From positions 1 through 64,000 of the forward strand of contig QEYB01001360.1 in NCBI GenBank assembly GCA_017562135.1: a stretch of 64,000 bases of DNA, read 5' to 3'. Each line of letters opens with the position of its first letter. Position 1 is the first letter of the stretch. A program made the translations under genes and the position numbers. Below the pieces are notes generated by a model. That model saw nothing but the letters and a program-made list of their open reading frames with translations. It was not told the origin of the DNA and did no database searches. Of this stretch, positions 12,686 to 23,840 are shown one piece after another. This stretch comes from Dipylidium caninum (Eukaryota > Platyhelminthes > Cestoda > Cyclophyllidea > Dipylidiidae).

Positions 12686-13151
12686 CGTTGCCTATCAGTG
12701 ACCTACAAGAACGATATTAACAAACATAACCTAAGTTATTTCTACACCATAACTTTTTCAGCATCGTAATTGGCTGAAATACGAGTTGGTTGCAAGTGTA
12801 AAGTAATTACAACCGACTTTTAAAGCAGTTGATTTTGTCGGGATGCGGTCATCAAAACTGCACCATCTGTTTAAATGTTCACAGAAAGTAAGCGTGTGGT
12901 AAACGGCATAGCCACAAGTCCCAATGTGCACTATCCTCCGCGGAAAATCTTTCGGAACAAAATAGATCTTTATCATATACACTGCGGACGTATTGACTAG
13001 CCACATTACATCACCGCAAATATTTCAAAATTCAGGAGAAAACGCCTGGGCTCGAAGGTAGCTGCAGGCTCCTCCGCTTCCGGTCTTGCATTCGTTCATT
13101 CACTTGCACAATCAAGTTTGCAGCGCAATGCTTGGTGAATGCCATTCTCGG

Positions 13152-14130
13152 ATTCAAGTCGTCTTTTCATTTGATTGGGATAGTTGACGGTAAATTACTC
13201 GTAATCCACTAACTTTCCTTCCCAATTTCATCGGCTGTTCGTATGCAAACCCGGCTTTGACGAAATGAACGTCAAGTTATGGACATTTTAGAAACATATT
13301 CCTATTAAGCGCTTTCACCACATTGCGCATGCGTCCATAATTGCACACGTGAGTCTCGTCACTCTTTTCTACACCGCGGCATGGTAATAAATATTACTTG
13401 AAAGATAATAGGTGGCTCGGCTTTTATCGATATCGTCAGTAGCTTCATCAGCTACAGCAATTATCCAGACGCGTTCAACGAAAATTCTACAGTGTGGAAT
13501 CTTCAAAAGTATTGAAATTTTTAATTTTTTTTGGCACAATTGCGGCTCCTTTGGTTGTGCTCGGGTGCAGCGGTGTGGTTTGGGTATTCGTTTCTTCAGC
13601 CTCTGGGAGTCGCCATGCATGATTTCTGTAGCGCAGTATAAATCCTTAGGTCAAGAAAATCCAGTCAATGTTGTTCAGTGTTCTGGCAGCCGGGAAAATG
13701 GAGTTGAAGCAAATTGGTTTAACCAACCTCAGAAATGGCCAAGCAAACAGGCCCTAATTGATGAGCTTATTGTGAAGTCCCTTTCCTTCGCTCCCCACTG
13801 ATATACCACGGAGATGAGTGCCTTGCGCTCTTTGCGGATTCGATATCATTTCCTATAATGACGAGGGTTTCTTTGAGCCTTTGGAAATTGGGCGTGTTGA
13901 GCCCAGCCTTCCTTCGTGTGCCAGGAGCTAAACTAGCATGAATGAGTCTTCTTGGTGAGGTTTTTTTGCCAGAAAGCGTTTGAGGAGGTTGTAGTGCAAA
14001 CGCAGGTATGGAGAAGGTCAAATGTGTGTTTGCGGATGCAAATGGCATGGCCTCAATTGCATAGATACTCTGGATTTATTATAATTGCGAAGATCTTTTA
14101 CATCTTCAGGCTGGGACCATGATGTCTGCA
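13152..14130. other. Unique spacer at the centre of the palindrome
   Basis: This 979 bp stretch is not repeated in either arm. On the plus strand, 13412-13508 has an acceptor (GATAATAG), an open frame containing SYSNYPDAFNENSTVW and a possible GT donor. The spacing of NYP and the aromatic residue recalls the start of a CUB domain. A second open stretch follows an acceptor at 13636 (TGTAGCGCAG) and contains NPVNVVQCSGSREN. The phases of the two stretches do not join, so I do not call a gene. The minus-strand ORF at 13767-14048 has no supporting context. Confidence 0.55.
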
Positions 14131-14595
14131 CCGAGAATGGCATTCACCAAGCATTGCGCTGCAAACTTGATTGTGCAAGTGAATGAACGAATGCAAGACC
14201 GGAAGCGGAGGAGCCTGCAGCTACCTTCGAGCCCAGCGTTTTCTCCTGAATTTGAAATATTTGCGGTGATGTAATATGGCTAGTCAATACGTCCGCAGTG
14301 TATATGATAAAGATCTATTTGTTCCGAAAGATTTTCCGCGGAGGATAGTGCACATTGGGACTTGTGGCTATGCCGTTTACCACACGCTTACTTTCTGTGA
14401 ACATTTAAACAGATGGTGCAGTTTTGATGACCGCATCCCGACAAAAATCAACTGCTTTAAAAGTCGGTTGTAATTACTTTACACTTGCAACCAACTCGTA
14501 TTTCAGCCAATTACGATGCTGAAAAAGTTTATGGTGTAGAAATAACTTAGGTTATGTTTGTTAATATCGTTCTTGTAGGTCACTGATAGGCAGCG

Positions 14596-14981
14596 ATGCC
14601 CCATCAAGTCTACAGGAATCCCATCAAATATGCACTCGCTTACCATCCATTTGAAGAGGACTATGTAGATATCGATAAGCACAATATTAAGGAAGTTATA
14701 AAGCAGGTGAGGTTTTGCTTCCATAAAGCACATAAATGCTCCGTCGTATTTTTGCTTTTGCGACACTAATGCAGCTTGGTACTTTCCTACTGCGAGGAAA
14801 TAGTAAAGAAATGCTTACCCTCATTTATCGTATGAGAAGTGTTCGCTTTTATTTCACTTTTCCTGTGCATGGTTGTCCTCCTCCGTCCAACCCCTTTCCA
14901 CCAGGCATTGATTACCTTTGCAACCTTAGCTTCCCAATTCCGCACCGAACATCCTTTTGTTTTTATCCATTCACTGCATAG
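14596..14981 (+). CDS. Small three-exon ORF, right-arm copy
   Basis: Partner of the ORF at 12298-12685. Exons are 14596-14706, 14775-14802 and 14905-14981 (111+28+77 nt, 71 aa), with donors GTGAGG and GTAAAG and acceptors AATGCAG and CCACCAG. The first exon has MPHQVYRNPIKYALAYHP followed by an acidic run (FEEDYVDIDKH), where the left copy is basic (MRREYLDIDKD). The stop TAG is shared. The region immediately upstream is the most recently unique part of the arm, about 0.5 kb from the spacer. An alternative is that the first exon joins directly to a different frame of the third exon, which is also open. Function is unknown. Confidence 0.42.
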
Positions 14982-15195
14982 TTTTTCCATGGTTCCTATT
15001 ACAGTACAAGTCAGTTAATACTTAAATATTATAGATGAAAGTGTCTTTTGAGAGTTTCGTTCAGAGTTTTTACGTACTATTTGAATGATTATGTGACTCC
15101 CTGCTGCAACCTGGGACGTGCGTCTTTGTGGTTTAATCCCCTAGCGTTAGCATTTCAGGCATTTTCATTATGTGTTTGTTATTGTTTTCGTGTAG

Positions 15196-15258
15196 AATAG
15201 GGCAAATCTCGTACAATGCCGTGTGCAATTGAATGAGCGCCAACGTCATTACCCATGT
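15196..15258 (+). other. Possible 63-nt symmetric exon
   Basis: It is bordered by TTTTCGTGTAG and GTAAGTGG and is open in phase 0 (21 codons, starting NRANLVQCRVQLNERQ). The copy at 9910-9972 is also 63 nt and open; the one at 12019-12082 has one extra base. It lies upstream of the leader exon, so if real it belongs to another transcript, or to an alternative first part of the micro-exon gene. Without the donor, the frame reads on to a stop at about 15309. Evidence is limited to splice sites and frame. Confidence 0.25.
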
Positions 15259-15584
15259 GTAAGTGGGCATCTCATAGAAACACACGACTGCACTTATTTT
15301 GTTTCATAATGTAAACTTTAGTACATTGAAGTGTATTAATATCGCGGTTTTTTAAGTCACTGATAAATTTGGTCTTATGTGGCTGTATGTCTTCGTGTAT
15401 GGTGGAGTTGTTATATGCAACAAAATTGGTCCTTATTTTCTTCTGCAACCATTGTAATCTGTGTTATATGCTAAGACTTTTGGCATGTAGTGCAAAAACG
15501 GACGCGAAATTGGGAAATCCACACCACACGCCGCTTAGTTCTTCAAAACATAAGAGATGAAATTCCGTGTAACAGCACTTTCTC

Positions 15585-18500
15585 ATGATTTTCGGAGTTT
15601 TAGTGTCCTGTGCGTCCATGGTAAATTACTAATCATCATGAGGATTTCTAACCGAATTAGGAGTTATATTGATACCAGGGGGTTTCAAGATGTGGAGGGT
15701 ACGATGAGATTTATTATGCGAATTTACATTCCTGTCAATGTCGCTACCTTAAGGGAGACAGGCGAGTTCCAGCGCAGCCAAGATCACGCAATGAAACGCC
15801 GACTTATTGGATTGCTCCTGCTCTTACCAATGTGAGACAAACTTGATTTCACTTAGAGTTTTATTATTTATCACATGCGTAAATGAGGCACTTATTGTAA
15901 ATGATGTCAATTTGTTTCAGATTCCTTTTTATGCGACAGTAAAATTTAGCTAATCAAAAATAATGAGATTTGTGTCCGGATGAATTAGTGCGAATTTTTT
16001 TGTGGATCATAATGTTTTGCCTCTTCAGCCTGAAAAAGACATAAAGACGGAAAGTGAATATCAGCTTGATGGTCGTGAGTCGATTTGTTGTTTCAATAGT
16101 GATTTTTAAAGCAATTGTAGATTTCAAAAGGTGGATAAAGCTTAGACTGCTCCATAGTTGCGCGCTGAAGGATATCGCATGCATACCGAATTAACTTGAT
16201 ATGGAAATCTTATTGGGGTCATTTTTGTTGAAACCCTTTGATCGATTGAATAACGGCTTGTTATTAAATTGACTCGAATTGTGACAGGTCAGCGAAACTG
16301 GTTTGATCTTGGAGAAGACAATGAAACCACCTCCTAAAAACATCCGCTGCTAACGTGAGTGTGAAGCTTATGTTGGATAAATGGTGGCCAAATATTCACT
16401 CCGACACGCTTCTAGTCCAAATCTCCAATTCAATTTCAATCATTTTAACCTGTAGAATTCTGCTCTTCATTTTTTAGATTTGGTAGAAACTGTCATGTTT
16501 TGTGGATTTCAGATAATACTTAAATCGGTGTGTACTGGGTATTCGGTATTTTTGCGTCAACAGATAGACTTATCTTAGTTTCTCTGAAAAATCAGCGGAT
16601 TATTTCCTTTTCTTTCGAACCCTTATATGTATTTATTTTTCTGCGTTTTCTTTATTTTACTTTGCTTTTTATTTCCATCCAAATACCACCAGATGTTGTC
16701 GGTCAGAATTAATTACATTTTCAGAGAATTATTGTGAAACCGTGTTTATATGCCTGGAGGCGCGTTCCAGATTGCAAAATTGTTTTTATGCAACAAATAG
16801 TTTGTTTATCCGGAACCGCTTCACAGTCAAAGTGCCAAATCTGTGTGACTAAATGTTTTAGAAGGATGACTTTGACGATGATGCCCCGCGATCCCGGATG
16901 TTCCACTCACTCCATCCCGTAAGTGAGGTGTTGGAAACATAGTAAAACTCCGACCAGGGCTTCTCTTGATTAGGTGACACCACTTTTGTGTGGATGTTTT
17001 AGATTTCAGTTGTATTCACTATGTCCTTTGGATAAGCTTTTACTCAAAATAATTCGACAAAGAGATAACTCATGAGCAAGATTTCCAGTTAGTCGAATTA
17101 CTTTTATCGCGATACTCAACGGTGTGTAACCTACGCCACTTCCTAGCAGAAGTATCGGCGCCTCACGGACAAGATACAACGCATAACCTGCTACTGCCCG
17201 TGAATGCACCAAATTCGTCAAATGCGGTATGCCGTTCATCACTATGCATCCATGGTTCACTTTGCATAATGTGAAAACAAGGGTGACGGGATACTGTTTT
17301 CATAGATATGCTTTGAATGTTTAAAAAAGACGTATATATATGGTGAGGTGACATGTGCTACCATTTTTCCAGGAATGTGGTGCCACAAACAGAAACCGTG
17401 AGTAGTAGAATCTGTTGTTGACGAGGTGTTTTTTCTCCTCTTACCAATCATCCGTCCATGTGTGTCTGAGATAATTGTTGTTGTTCCGTCTCGTATGTGT
17501 AACTCACTGCATTGGTGAAGTAACCGCATTGATTCTCCCCTGTTTTTTCATATCACGTTCTTTTAACACTGTATTCCATTATCAAATAGGAACGAATGGG
17601 GCCAGGTAAGCTATGACACCTCCACTGCTCACCGTGAATAGTCTGTTGTTAATGCTCATCCCTGACTGACCCATTGTGAACATTTTAGTGAAAAGATTGA
17701 CCGCCACATCCAATTTGACGGATCCAAGGTGGGTCAGAGTGGTGCAGAGCAATTTGGTTGATACGTGGGGAAGGGATTTTGGTGGCGACTGGTGGGCCCG
17801 TAAGCAAACAAACAAATGGTGTAGTGGCTTAGTCATTTTTGTTGCAATGATCCACTCAGGGTGTTGGACAGATGGCCAGATCAGTGAGGCGAACAGGAGC
17901 GAGGGTGCGTCCGCACTTCCGATGCGTAGTGCGTGGTGTCCGAAGTTATTAATGTAGATGTTAGCTCCATTAGATAACATGGTTTCGTGCTTTGGCGCAG
18001 TACCCTCTCCCTCTCGTAACTCGGTGACTGAGTGGGTTTGCTTTTATTATTGCAGGTAGAGATTTTTTATTGTGAATGTTGAGTAGCTTTATTCTATCCG
18101 CTTGTGTTTAATCTAGGTTAATGGTAATTGACTCTGTCCCCATCATTCTCAAGTGTTAAAATGGAGATAAAATCAATTTCGTGTAGGCCTCTTGGTCAGA
18201 CCTCTGCAAATGTCTCTAATCACACATTGTGTATTTGCTGTCCTGCAAGTTCTAATGCTTATGAAGGAACTTTATACGTAGACTTCTTTTGTAATCTATT
18301 TGCGTTATCTTTGACAATGAGAGCGACTTTGCTAGGCAAGTTTGTAGTGCATAGAGTTGTATTCTTTGCCCTGTTTGACACGAGATTACCTGATCGTCGA
18401 GGCAACTAGACAGCATATGCACATGTTGAATGACGATTGTTTGGGGTAGAGGGAATTGATGTGATATACGGGATAATAATTATGATATTTACCCATTTAC

Positions 18501-21500
18501 GAGCCACAGTCTGAGAAGGATATCGCAGCACGCAGGTTCCCGCCGCCAAAAGTCAAAAACAAAGACCGCATTCGCGACTCGTGAGTTGAGCGATTGCCGA
18601 TGCAATGGTGATAGTTATTTCTTTCCTAAGTTTCATTTGGCGACTTGTGCTTTGCTCGCTGGTACATTTCGATGGAATTGGCGTAAATAGTGTGAAGTGC
18701 ACATGTAGGGGATAGTATAGTATTGCCATAGCCATCTGACCGATGGGTGCTGTGATTTGGAGGAGTCGCTGGATAGAAAGTGGCATTGATCTACTCTTTT
18801 TGCAATAACTAGTCCCGTTCCGTCCCTATCCAATAGCAGATTAATACGACGCGGTTTTCCTTAACAGTTCCTCGCAACAATGAGACCTCGGGCGCCTTTC
18901 TTGCCGTCACATCCACCGACTTGGTGAGTCAGCTTTCTTTCATCTTGCGGTTCGGCATTTTGCACCTTAAAAGCCACAGGCAAGTGGCATGGAGCAAATT
19001 ATAAACTTGATGCGGTTAGTTGAACGTTGCAGCTCGAATCGAATGCAACCTGAGTTGTACTTTGTACATTTCTACACCAGGCAGGAGTCTGTTGCGTCTT
19101 GCAAATCTGTAACTCCAGGCGTTAGAGTTGCACATCCGCTTTGGTAGCGTGGACAAATTAGTTGTGATGATGAATAGGGAAACTGGTGGACGAGTTTGGA
19201 GTCAGTTGGTTTATTCAATCACGCATATTCTTACTCAGATTTGCGTATGAACTTTCCAGATTGGTCGGAAAAATCCTCAAATCCGTGAGTACATGAATTT
19301 GTTATTCGCAATGTGCCCCCAATGCATTTACGTGTAGCTGTTTTTATTTTCGCACCACGTCCTTACTTGTAACTGCATCTCATTATCAAATAGAAATATA
19401 TGGACAAAGGTGAGCTACGTCTCCTCTATTGCTTACCGTGAGGTGTTCTTTGTCAACGCACATTGTTCACTGACCCATCATGTGCCTTTTAGTGAAACGA
19501 TTGGTCGCCGCGGTCAATGTAACCAACCTACGGTAGGTAAGAGTGGGACGGAGCAAATGGGTTTGATAAGTGATTAACACGGTGGTTCAGTGTTGCAGTT
19601 AGTACCAAATACAACCTCCGTTGCACTTGTTATTTCTCTACTATGGAGGATTTTCTTGCGTCCTGTCCCGCTGTAACTCCAAGTATTAGGGCTGTACGTC
19701 CACTGTGGCAGAGAGGACAAATCGGTTGGGCTGATGAATGGGGCGAACTAGGGGAGGAGTTGCATCAGTTGGTCCGCCCAATCAGGCATATTCTCACCAG
19801 ATTTTCTTATGTACTTTGCAGACCGTTAGAAATGTTCAAGTCCGTGAGTATATGACTTTGTTATTAGTAAAGTGGCGTCCTTCACCCTCAATGTGTACTT
19901 GTCACTCTTATCTGCGCAAACGCTTTGCATTCGCGAAGTAACCGTATTATTTGTCCTCTGTTTTTTTTTCATATCGCGTTCTTACTTTAACATTGTGTTT
20001 CATTATTGCATAGAAGCACATATTTACAAGTAAGTAAGTTATGTCTCCTCAACTGCTCACCGCGAATAGTCTGTTGTTGATGCTCGTCCCTCACTGACCC
20101 ATTGTGAACATTTTAGTGAACAGATTAACCGCCGCATGCAACTTGAAGGATCCAAGGTGGGTCAGAGTGGTGCAGAGCAATTTGGTTGATACGTGGGGAA
20201 GGGATTTTGGTGGCGACTGGTGGGGCCCGTAGGCAAACAAACAAATGGTGTAGTGACTTAGTTATTTTTGTGGCAATGATCCACTCAGGGTGTTGAACAG
20301 ATGGCCAGATTAGTGAGGCGAAGAGGAACAACATGGTTTCGTGCTTTCGCCCAGTTCTCTTTTCCCTCTCATAAGCCGACGACTGAGTGATTTGCTTTCG
20401 TTGTTCCACGTAGAGATTCCTTTCTGTGGATGTTAAATGGCTTGTATTTTAGACTGAATTAAGCCTAGTCTCGACTCTACTTATTTTCTCGACCCTTTAC
20501 TGCAAACACTTCTCTCATTTTACGATTCCCTTGAATGTGTCTTGCCAAATGTCTGAGAGCCGTCTTCTGGACGTGCATATTTCCCCTGTTTAGCTTCATT
20601 TGAATTTTGATAAACGGTTAACCTGTGGCAATTGGACAAAATTACTGCCTGCGGAGTTGTTGAAAGGTCCTTGATTATGGTAGAGGGGAGACGATGAGCG
20701 CATGTCCATGCATTGTGTATTTTATGTGGACTCGAAATCTCGAACTTGGTTTCAATCATTTTGATCGCCTAATGCCAGCCAGTCTGCCGCGTTGGGACAC
20801 AGGTCGACCCTCTCAATGGCGTAGTGCAATGTTACATGGGGTGAAGAGAGGGGACTGCGCTGACAGTAAAGTAGCTCCTCCAAATTGTGCGTGTGAAAAT
20901 GAGTGTGTGTGCGTTGCGTGCGTAAGAGCCGAGTCTGGTAGGCGTTGGGTAGCTGTGGCATTAGTTGGTCTGCTATCACCGATTGAGATGAGAACAGGCT
21001 TGCGTTCAATTTTGACACTTCGGGTTTGGCTCCTTCTTCCCGTAAAATTGTTCTTTGCGCGGCATTTCGATGCATGTCAAGTCTTGTTAACGCCACTTTG
21101 CAGATTCTTTTTTTCCGCCAGTTGAGTTGTCACCTTAGCGTCAACTTTCCCTTTGGCGATTTCTTTGTTTTTTTTTCCCTTGATCGTGTATTCTTCCCCC
21201 TTATTATTGAATTATCTTTTCGTTGACCCTCCTCAAGCTGTTGGCTAGTTTTGCTTTTGTGCCATTGTTAGTATTTTCTTCTCACCACTTACCAATCCGC
21301 AACTTCTTTTGTCTGTGGTTTTTTGTCAATTAGTAGAATCACCACCGCATCGTCGGTGTATATTCTCTTCTGAGAATTCCTTTGACTATGGAAGTAGATT
21401 GCTGTGCAATACCACTCTGTCCTCCGTCTCATCCTTTGTATGTCGCTTTTTTCGATCGCCTGACGACTTGTTCACTTGGGTGCATTGCCATTTGTGCGAC

Positions 21501-21617
21501 CAATTTCCTCTTCCGCAGATGCTAAACATTGTTATGGGGCAAGCGCGGCTGCGTTGCACCGGCGATAATTTGTCTGTGCGCACCATGTATTCGACATTTC
21601 CACTGTCGCATTATTAG
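15585..21617 (+). CDS. Candidate secreted micro-exon gene, right-arm copy
   Basis: Proposed exons are L 15585-15620 (36 nt), 15921-15938 (18), X 16029-16074 (46), E 16288-16354 (67), F 16862-16918 (57), A1 17373-17397 (25), B1 17590-17605 (16), C1 17689-17728 (40), A2 19260-19284 (25), B2 19394-19409 (16), C2 19493-19532 (40), A3 19822-19843 (22), B3 20014-20029 (16), C3 20117-20156 (40) and perhaps a last exon 21519-21617 ending in TAG. All have AG/GT borders. Exon L reads MIFGVLVSCASM and the next exon IPFYAT, giving a hydrophobic leader that could be cleaved after FYA. The acceptor GTAACAG sits 9 nt before the ATG, as at a spliced-leader or cis-splice site. Phases agree throughout (564 nt if E had its usual 68 nt). 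E is 67 nt here and shifts frame, so this copy is broken or misassembled. Architecture resembles flatworm micro-exon genes; homology to any named MEG is untested. Confidence 0.5.
17373..20156 (+). repeat. Three tandem A-B-C micro-exon modules of the right arm
   Basis: Each module has exons A (25, 25 or 22 nt), B (16 nt) and C (40 nt). Individual exons are out of phase, but sums are 81, 81 and 78 nt, and all three modules are open in the same frame. Module 1 ends GASEKIDRHIQFDGSK, module 2 ends GQSETIGRRGQCNQPT and module 3 ends IYNEQINRRMQLEGSK, so a pattern E-x-I-x-R-[HR]-x-Q is shared. Module 1 has an NRT glycosylation sequon. Donors are GTGAGT after A, GTAAG or GTGAG after B, and GTGGGT or GTAGGT after C. 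Introns align between modules. The gap from C1 to A2 is 1.5 kb, but only 0.29 kb from C2 to A3. A further exon may lie at 18868-18923 (TTAACAG before, GTGAGTC after), but its length of 56 nt does not fit the phase. Confidence 0.6.
20157..21518. other. Right-arm stretch without a called exon
   Basis: Mirror of about 6065-7421 in the left arm. ORFs at 20694-21125 and 21026-21226 read in both arms in shifted frames and show no family resemblance. Short AG/GT-bounded segments exist (for example 20594-20616 after CCCTGTTTAG, and 21336-21357 after CAATTAG), but their lengths differ by one between arms, so I did not add them to the gene. Confidence 0.35.
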
Positions 21618-23840
21618 TCGACTTCTTCTCCTTTTCTCCTTCTGCCCTATTTCCTGCGTTATTTGTTCCATGCTTGCTCACCGCTCTATCTTAACTGTCG
21701 TAACTAAAGTTCAATTGCATGCTGCATGTGCTGACAAGCTCGCTTTCGAAATTCCTCTAGGTCCTGACATTCCTACGACCCTTTTCTTTGTCTGATGCGC
21801 TGCTCTTTTGTCTGATACCTTAACGGGAAAGGAGGAAGTCGCACACAAACCCACCTTTTGCGTTGAATTAGCTCGTAGTTTGACTTAATACCCTTGTCTT
21901 CTCAGTGACAACTATCCGCTGGATACCATATGACAGATATGACAGATTTCTGTAGCCAAGGGTGAAGTAGGTATTCCGGCGCGATGCACACACTCATACG
22001 TTTCTCTTATAGCTCTTGCGGTTTATGCAATTGGAATTAGCTTGACACACATGATTTTTGCGCCACGACTCAACATTATATTTATAACTGACCACCATCT
22101 AACTTGGCTTGTGTGAAGACAATTTTGACGCGTTCTCGTCTCTTAAAGCGCGCCACTGAGACCTTCATATTCCTAGTGTTGAATTGCATAGCCATGATCA
22201 GTTTGCAGGTAGATCTGCTAGAATTGTTGAATAAAAAACCGAGTTAACTTATTCAAGGCCATTCTTGAAGCGTGTAACCCTGTATTTGGTTACTTTTTTG
22301 GGGTATTTAATTTTTCGTGGATGTACATGCCCTGAGTATTTGCCTCGTAATCTTTACTTCAACGTATTTATGAAGGTAGGATTTAGGTGGTATTAATTAA
22401 ATGTTAAACACTCAGAAGGGGATAAGGCCTATTATGGTGCTTTAACCAGACTTCCGATGAGTAGTTTACCGTGCCTTTGGTGCTTTTATTTTTGTCTGGT
22501 TTCTATTAGTCAATGTATTATTCGCAAGGACCTCGCTACACTTGTATATCACAAATTCGTTTTCACTGTCATCAATTCACTCGGTGTCTTTCTTTTGCGG
22601 TACCACAATTGCCCGCTTTAAATATACCTGTGAAAGAATCTACACAGTCAAGTATTATTTTAGCGATGCATGGTAATTACTAACATTTTTATTATGTTAG
22701 AGTGTTTACCGTGGGAGAAATGGATCGAGATCCGAGGGCAACCCCGCGAATAATTGACACGCACATGGCCCTCCTCCGAATCTCACCGAAATCATTTATA
22801 TCCCTTTCCAGAATAAAACTTTCAACTGCCCTCTTGGATCCTATAAAGTCTTAGGAAAACTCGGATAATGTAGAAGGCTTCTACAAACTCAATGTTCAGA
22901 GTTCTCTTGGTATTCTTTTTTGTGGTAATTTAGAATGAAACAACCCATAGAAAGCCTCACCATCCTATTGACTTCTTATTATCTCGACTTACTTCATAAA
23001 TAAAACTGAATATGAATGGGGTATTGCTTTAATGACTTCATCCTTGTAAAGCCGTTTGTTGTAAGTGTATACAACATTTTCGGACAATCACAATTTCAAT
23101 CGCAAAGTAAAGACGCATGCTCAGAAATGCATTGCTTTGAAGAGGACGTTGGGACCCTCTGGTTTGATCCAGCTTCAAAAATCATTTCTGAAAAGAAGTA
23201 ATTTTTCTGAAGCTTCAGGAAGGCGTTTTTTTTTTAGATAGTCATGAGTCGAAATGCCTGGGTCTGTTTAGGCTAAGTAATTGAAAGTTTAATATTGTTA
23301 ATCTTGCAGAAGTCAGGCGTACTTTTTGCAAAGTTGTCTATATGAGGTAACTAAAGTCATAGAGGAGTTTCGAAGATCCCAATTCATTAGTTATGGGGTT
23401 TGAAGAAATGGTAAGTCTATTACCGGTGGAAAATCGTGAAGTCTCGCGGTGTTCTCAGCGTAGTTGTTTAATGCCTTTAGACGATCATCTAGCCAATCAA
23501 CTTCTTTGGACATCTGTTGCACCATCAAGGATAACTTTATGGTTCTTTTCTTCACCTCCTTTAAATCTAAAAAATATTAATTTCAATCACTTACTACCTT
23601 CTCGGTGCTGCTGGAAGTAATGATATGTTGACCCTTTGGATTAGACATTCGTAAAACTGGAACAGCCACACCACCGTAGAAGGACTATGAATTCCAACTG
23701 CATGATCAAGTAAAGTGACGGCAACTTCTAAATGTTAGCTACTTCGGAACGAGTGATTGCAACCAACAGAGTTAAAGGAAATGCTTGAAGTCAACTAATA
23801 TTTTTTTTGATAACTATTGAAATGGATACACTCTAGCATT
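21618..23840. other. Outer part of right arm
   Basis: Mirror of about 3750-5964. A possible polyadenylation signal AATAAA lies at 22230-22235, 0.6 kb past the proposed last exon of the micro-exon gene. A 20-nt AG/GT-bounded segment (23391-23410, open as MGFEEM) is 19 nt in the left arm (4173-4191). An open stretch around 23016-23201 ends ASKIISEKK; in the left arm a one-base difference puts another frame in its place. None of these can be tied into a gene. Confidence 0.35.

Larger units (their letters stand above)
3750..13151 (+). repeat. Giant inverted repeat, left arm
   Basis: The reverse complement of this segment matches 14131-23840. The outer end is sharp: AATGCTAGAG at 3750 pairs with CTCTAGCATT ending at 23840. 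The inner end is also sharp: GCCATTCTCGG ending at 13151 pairs with CCGAGAATGGC starting at 14131. Aligned stretches that I compared by eye are nearly identical apart from scattered substitutions and one-base length differences in homopolymers. Two large structural differences exist. This arm has extra tandem copies between about 8.7 and 12.2 kb, and it lacks about 2.43 kb present in the right arm at 17.7-20.1 kb. No target-site duplication is visible at the outer ends. Genes in it read on the minus strand, outward from the centre. Confidence 0.93.
14131..23840 (-). repeat. Giant inverted repeat, right arm
   Basis: Reverse-complement partner of 3750-13151. It contains three tandem micro-exon A-B-C units (17.37-17.73, 19.26-19.53 and 19.82-20.16 kb) where the left arm has one. 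It has a single copy of the segment that is tandemly repeated in the left arm at 8.7-12.2 kb. Together with the left arm and the 979 bp spacer it forms a structure of about 20.1 kb. Genes in it read on the plus strand, outward from the centre. Confidence 0.93.

Noticed and set aside
12758..13006. ORF containing VPKDFPRRIVHIGTCGYAVY, present in both palindrome arms (mirror 14276-14473)
   Set aside because: The shared core is open in both arms, but the frame shifts at one-base homopolymer differences on both sides, so upstream and downstream parts are in different frames. No splice-bounded exon fits.
15278..15310. 33-nt AG/GT-bounded symmetric segment just after the possible 63-nt exon
   Set aside because: The intron between them would be 19 bp, too short for normal splicing.
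15557..15835. 92-codon ORF in repeat S
   Set aside because: The frame is lost in the other two copies at homopolymer changes and contains the leader exon in a different frame.
18868..18923. 56-nt AG/GT-bounded segment (TTAACAG before, GTGAGTC after)
   Set aside because: Good splice borders, but its length would break the otherwise consistent phase between modules 1 and 2. There is no copy in the left arm to compare, because the recombination deleted it.
3750..23840. Palindrome as a read-through artefact of a hairpin-ligated long-read library
   Set aside because: Such artefacts give identical arms with little spacer. Here there is a 979 bp unique spacer, reciprocal module copy differences and an exon with 11 amino-acid changes. 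It should still be confirmed with raw reads.
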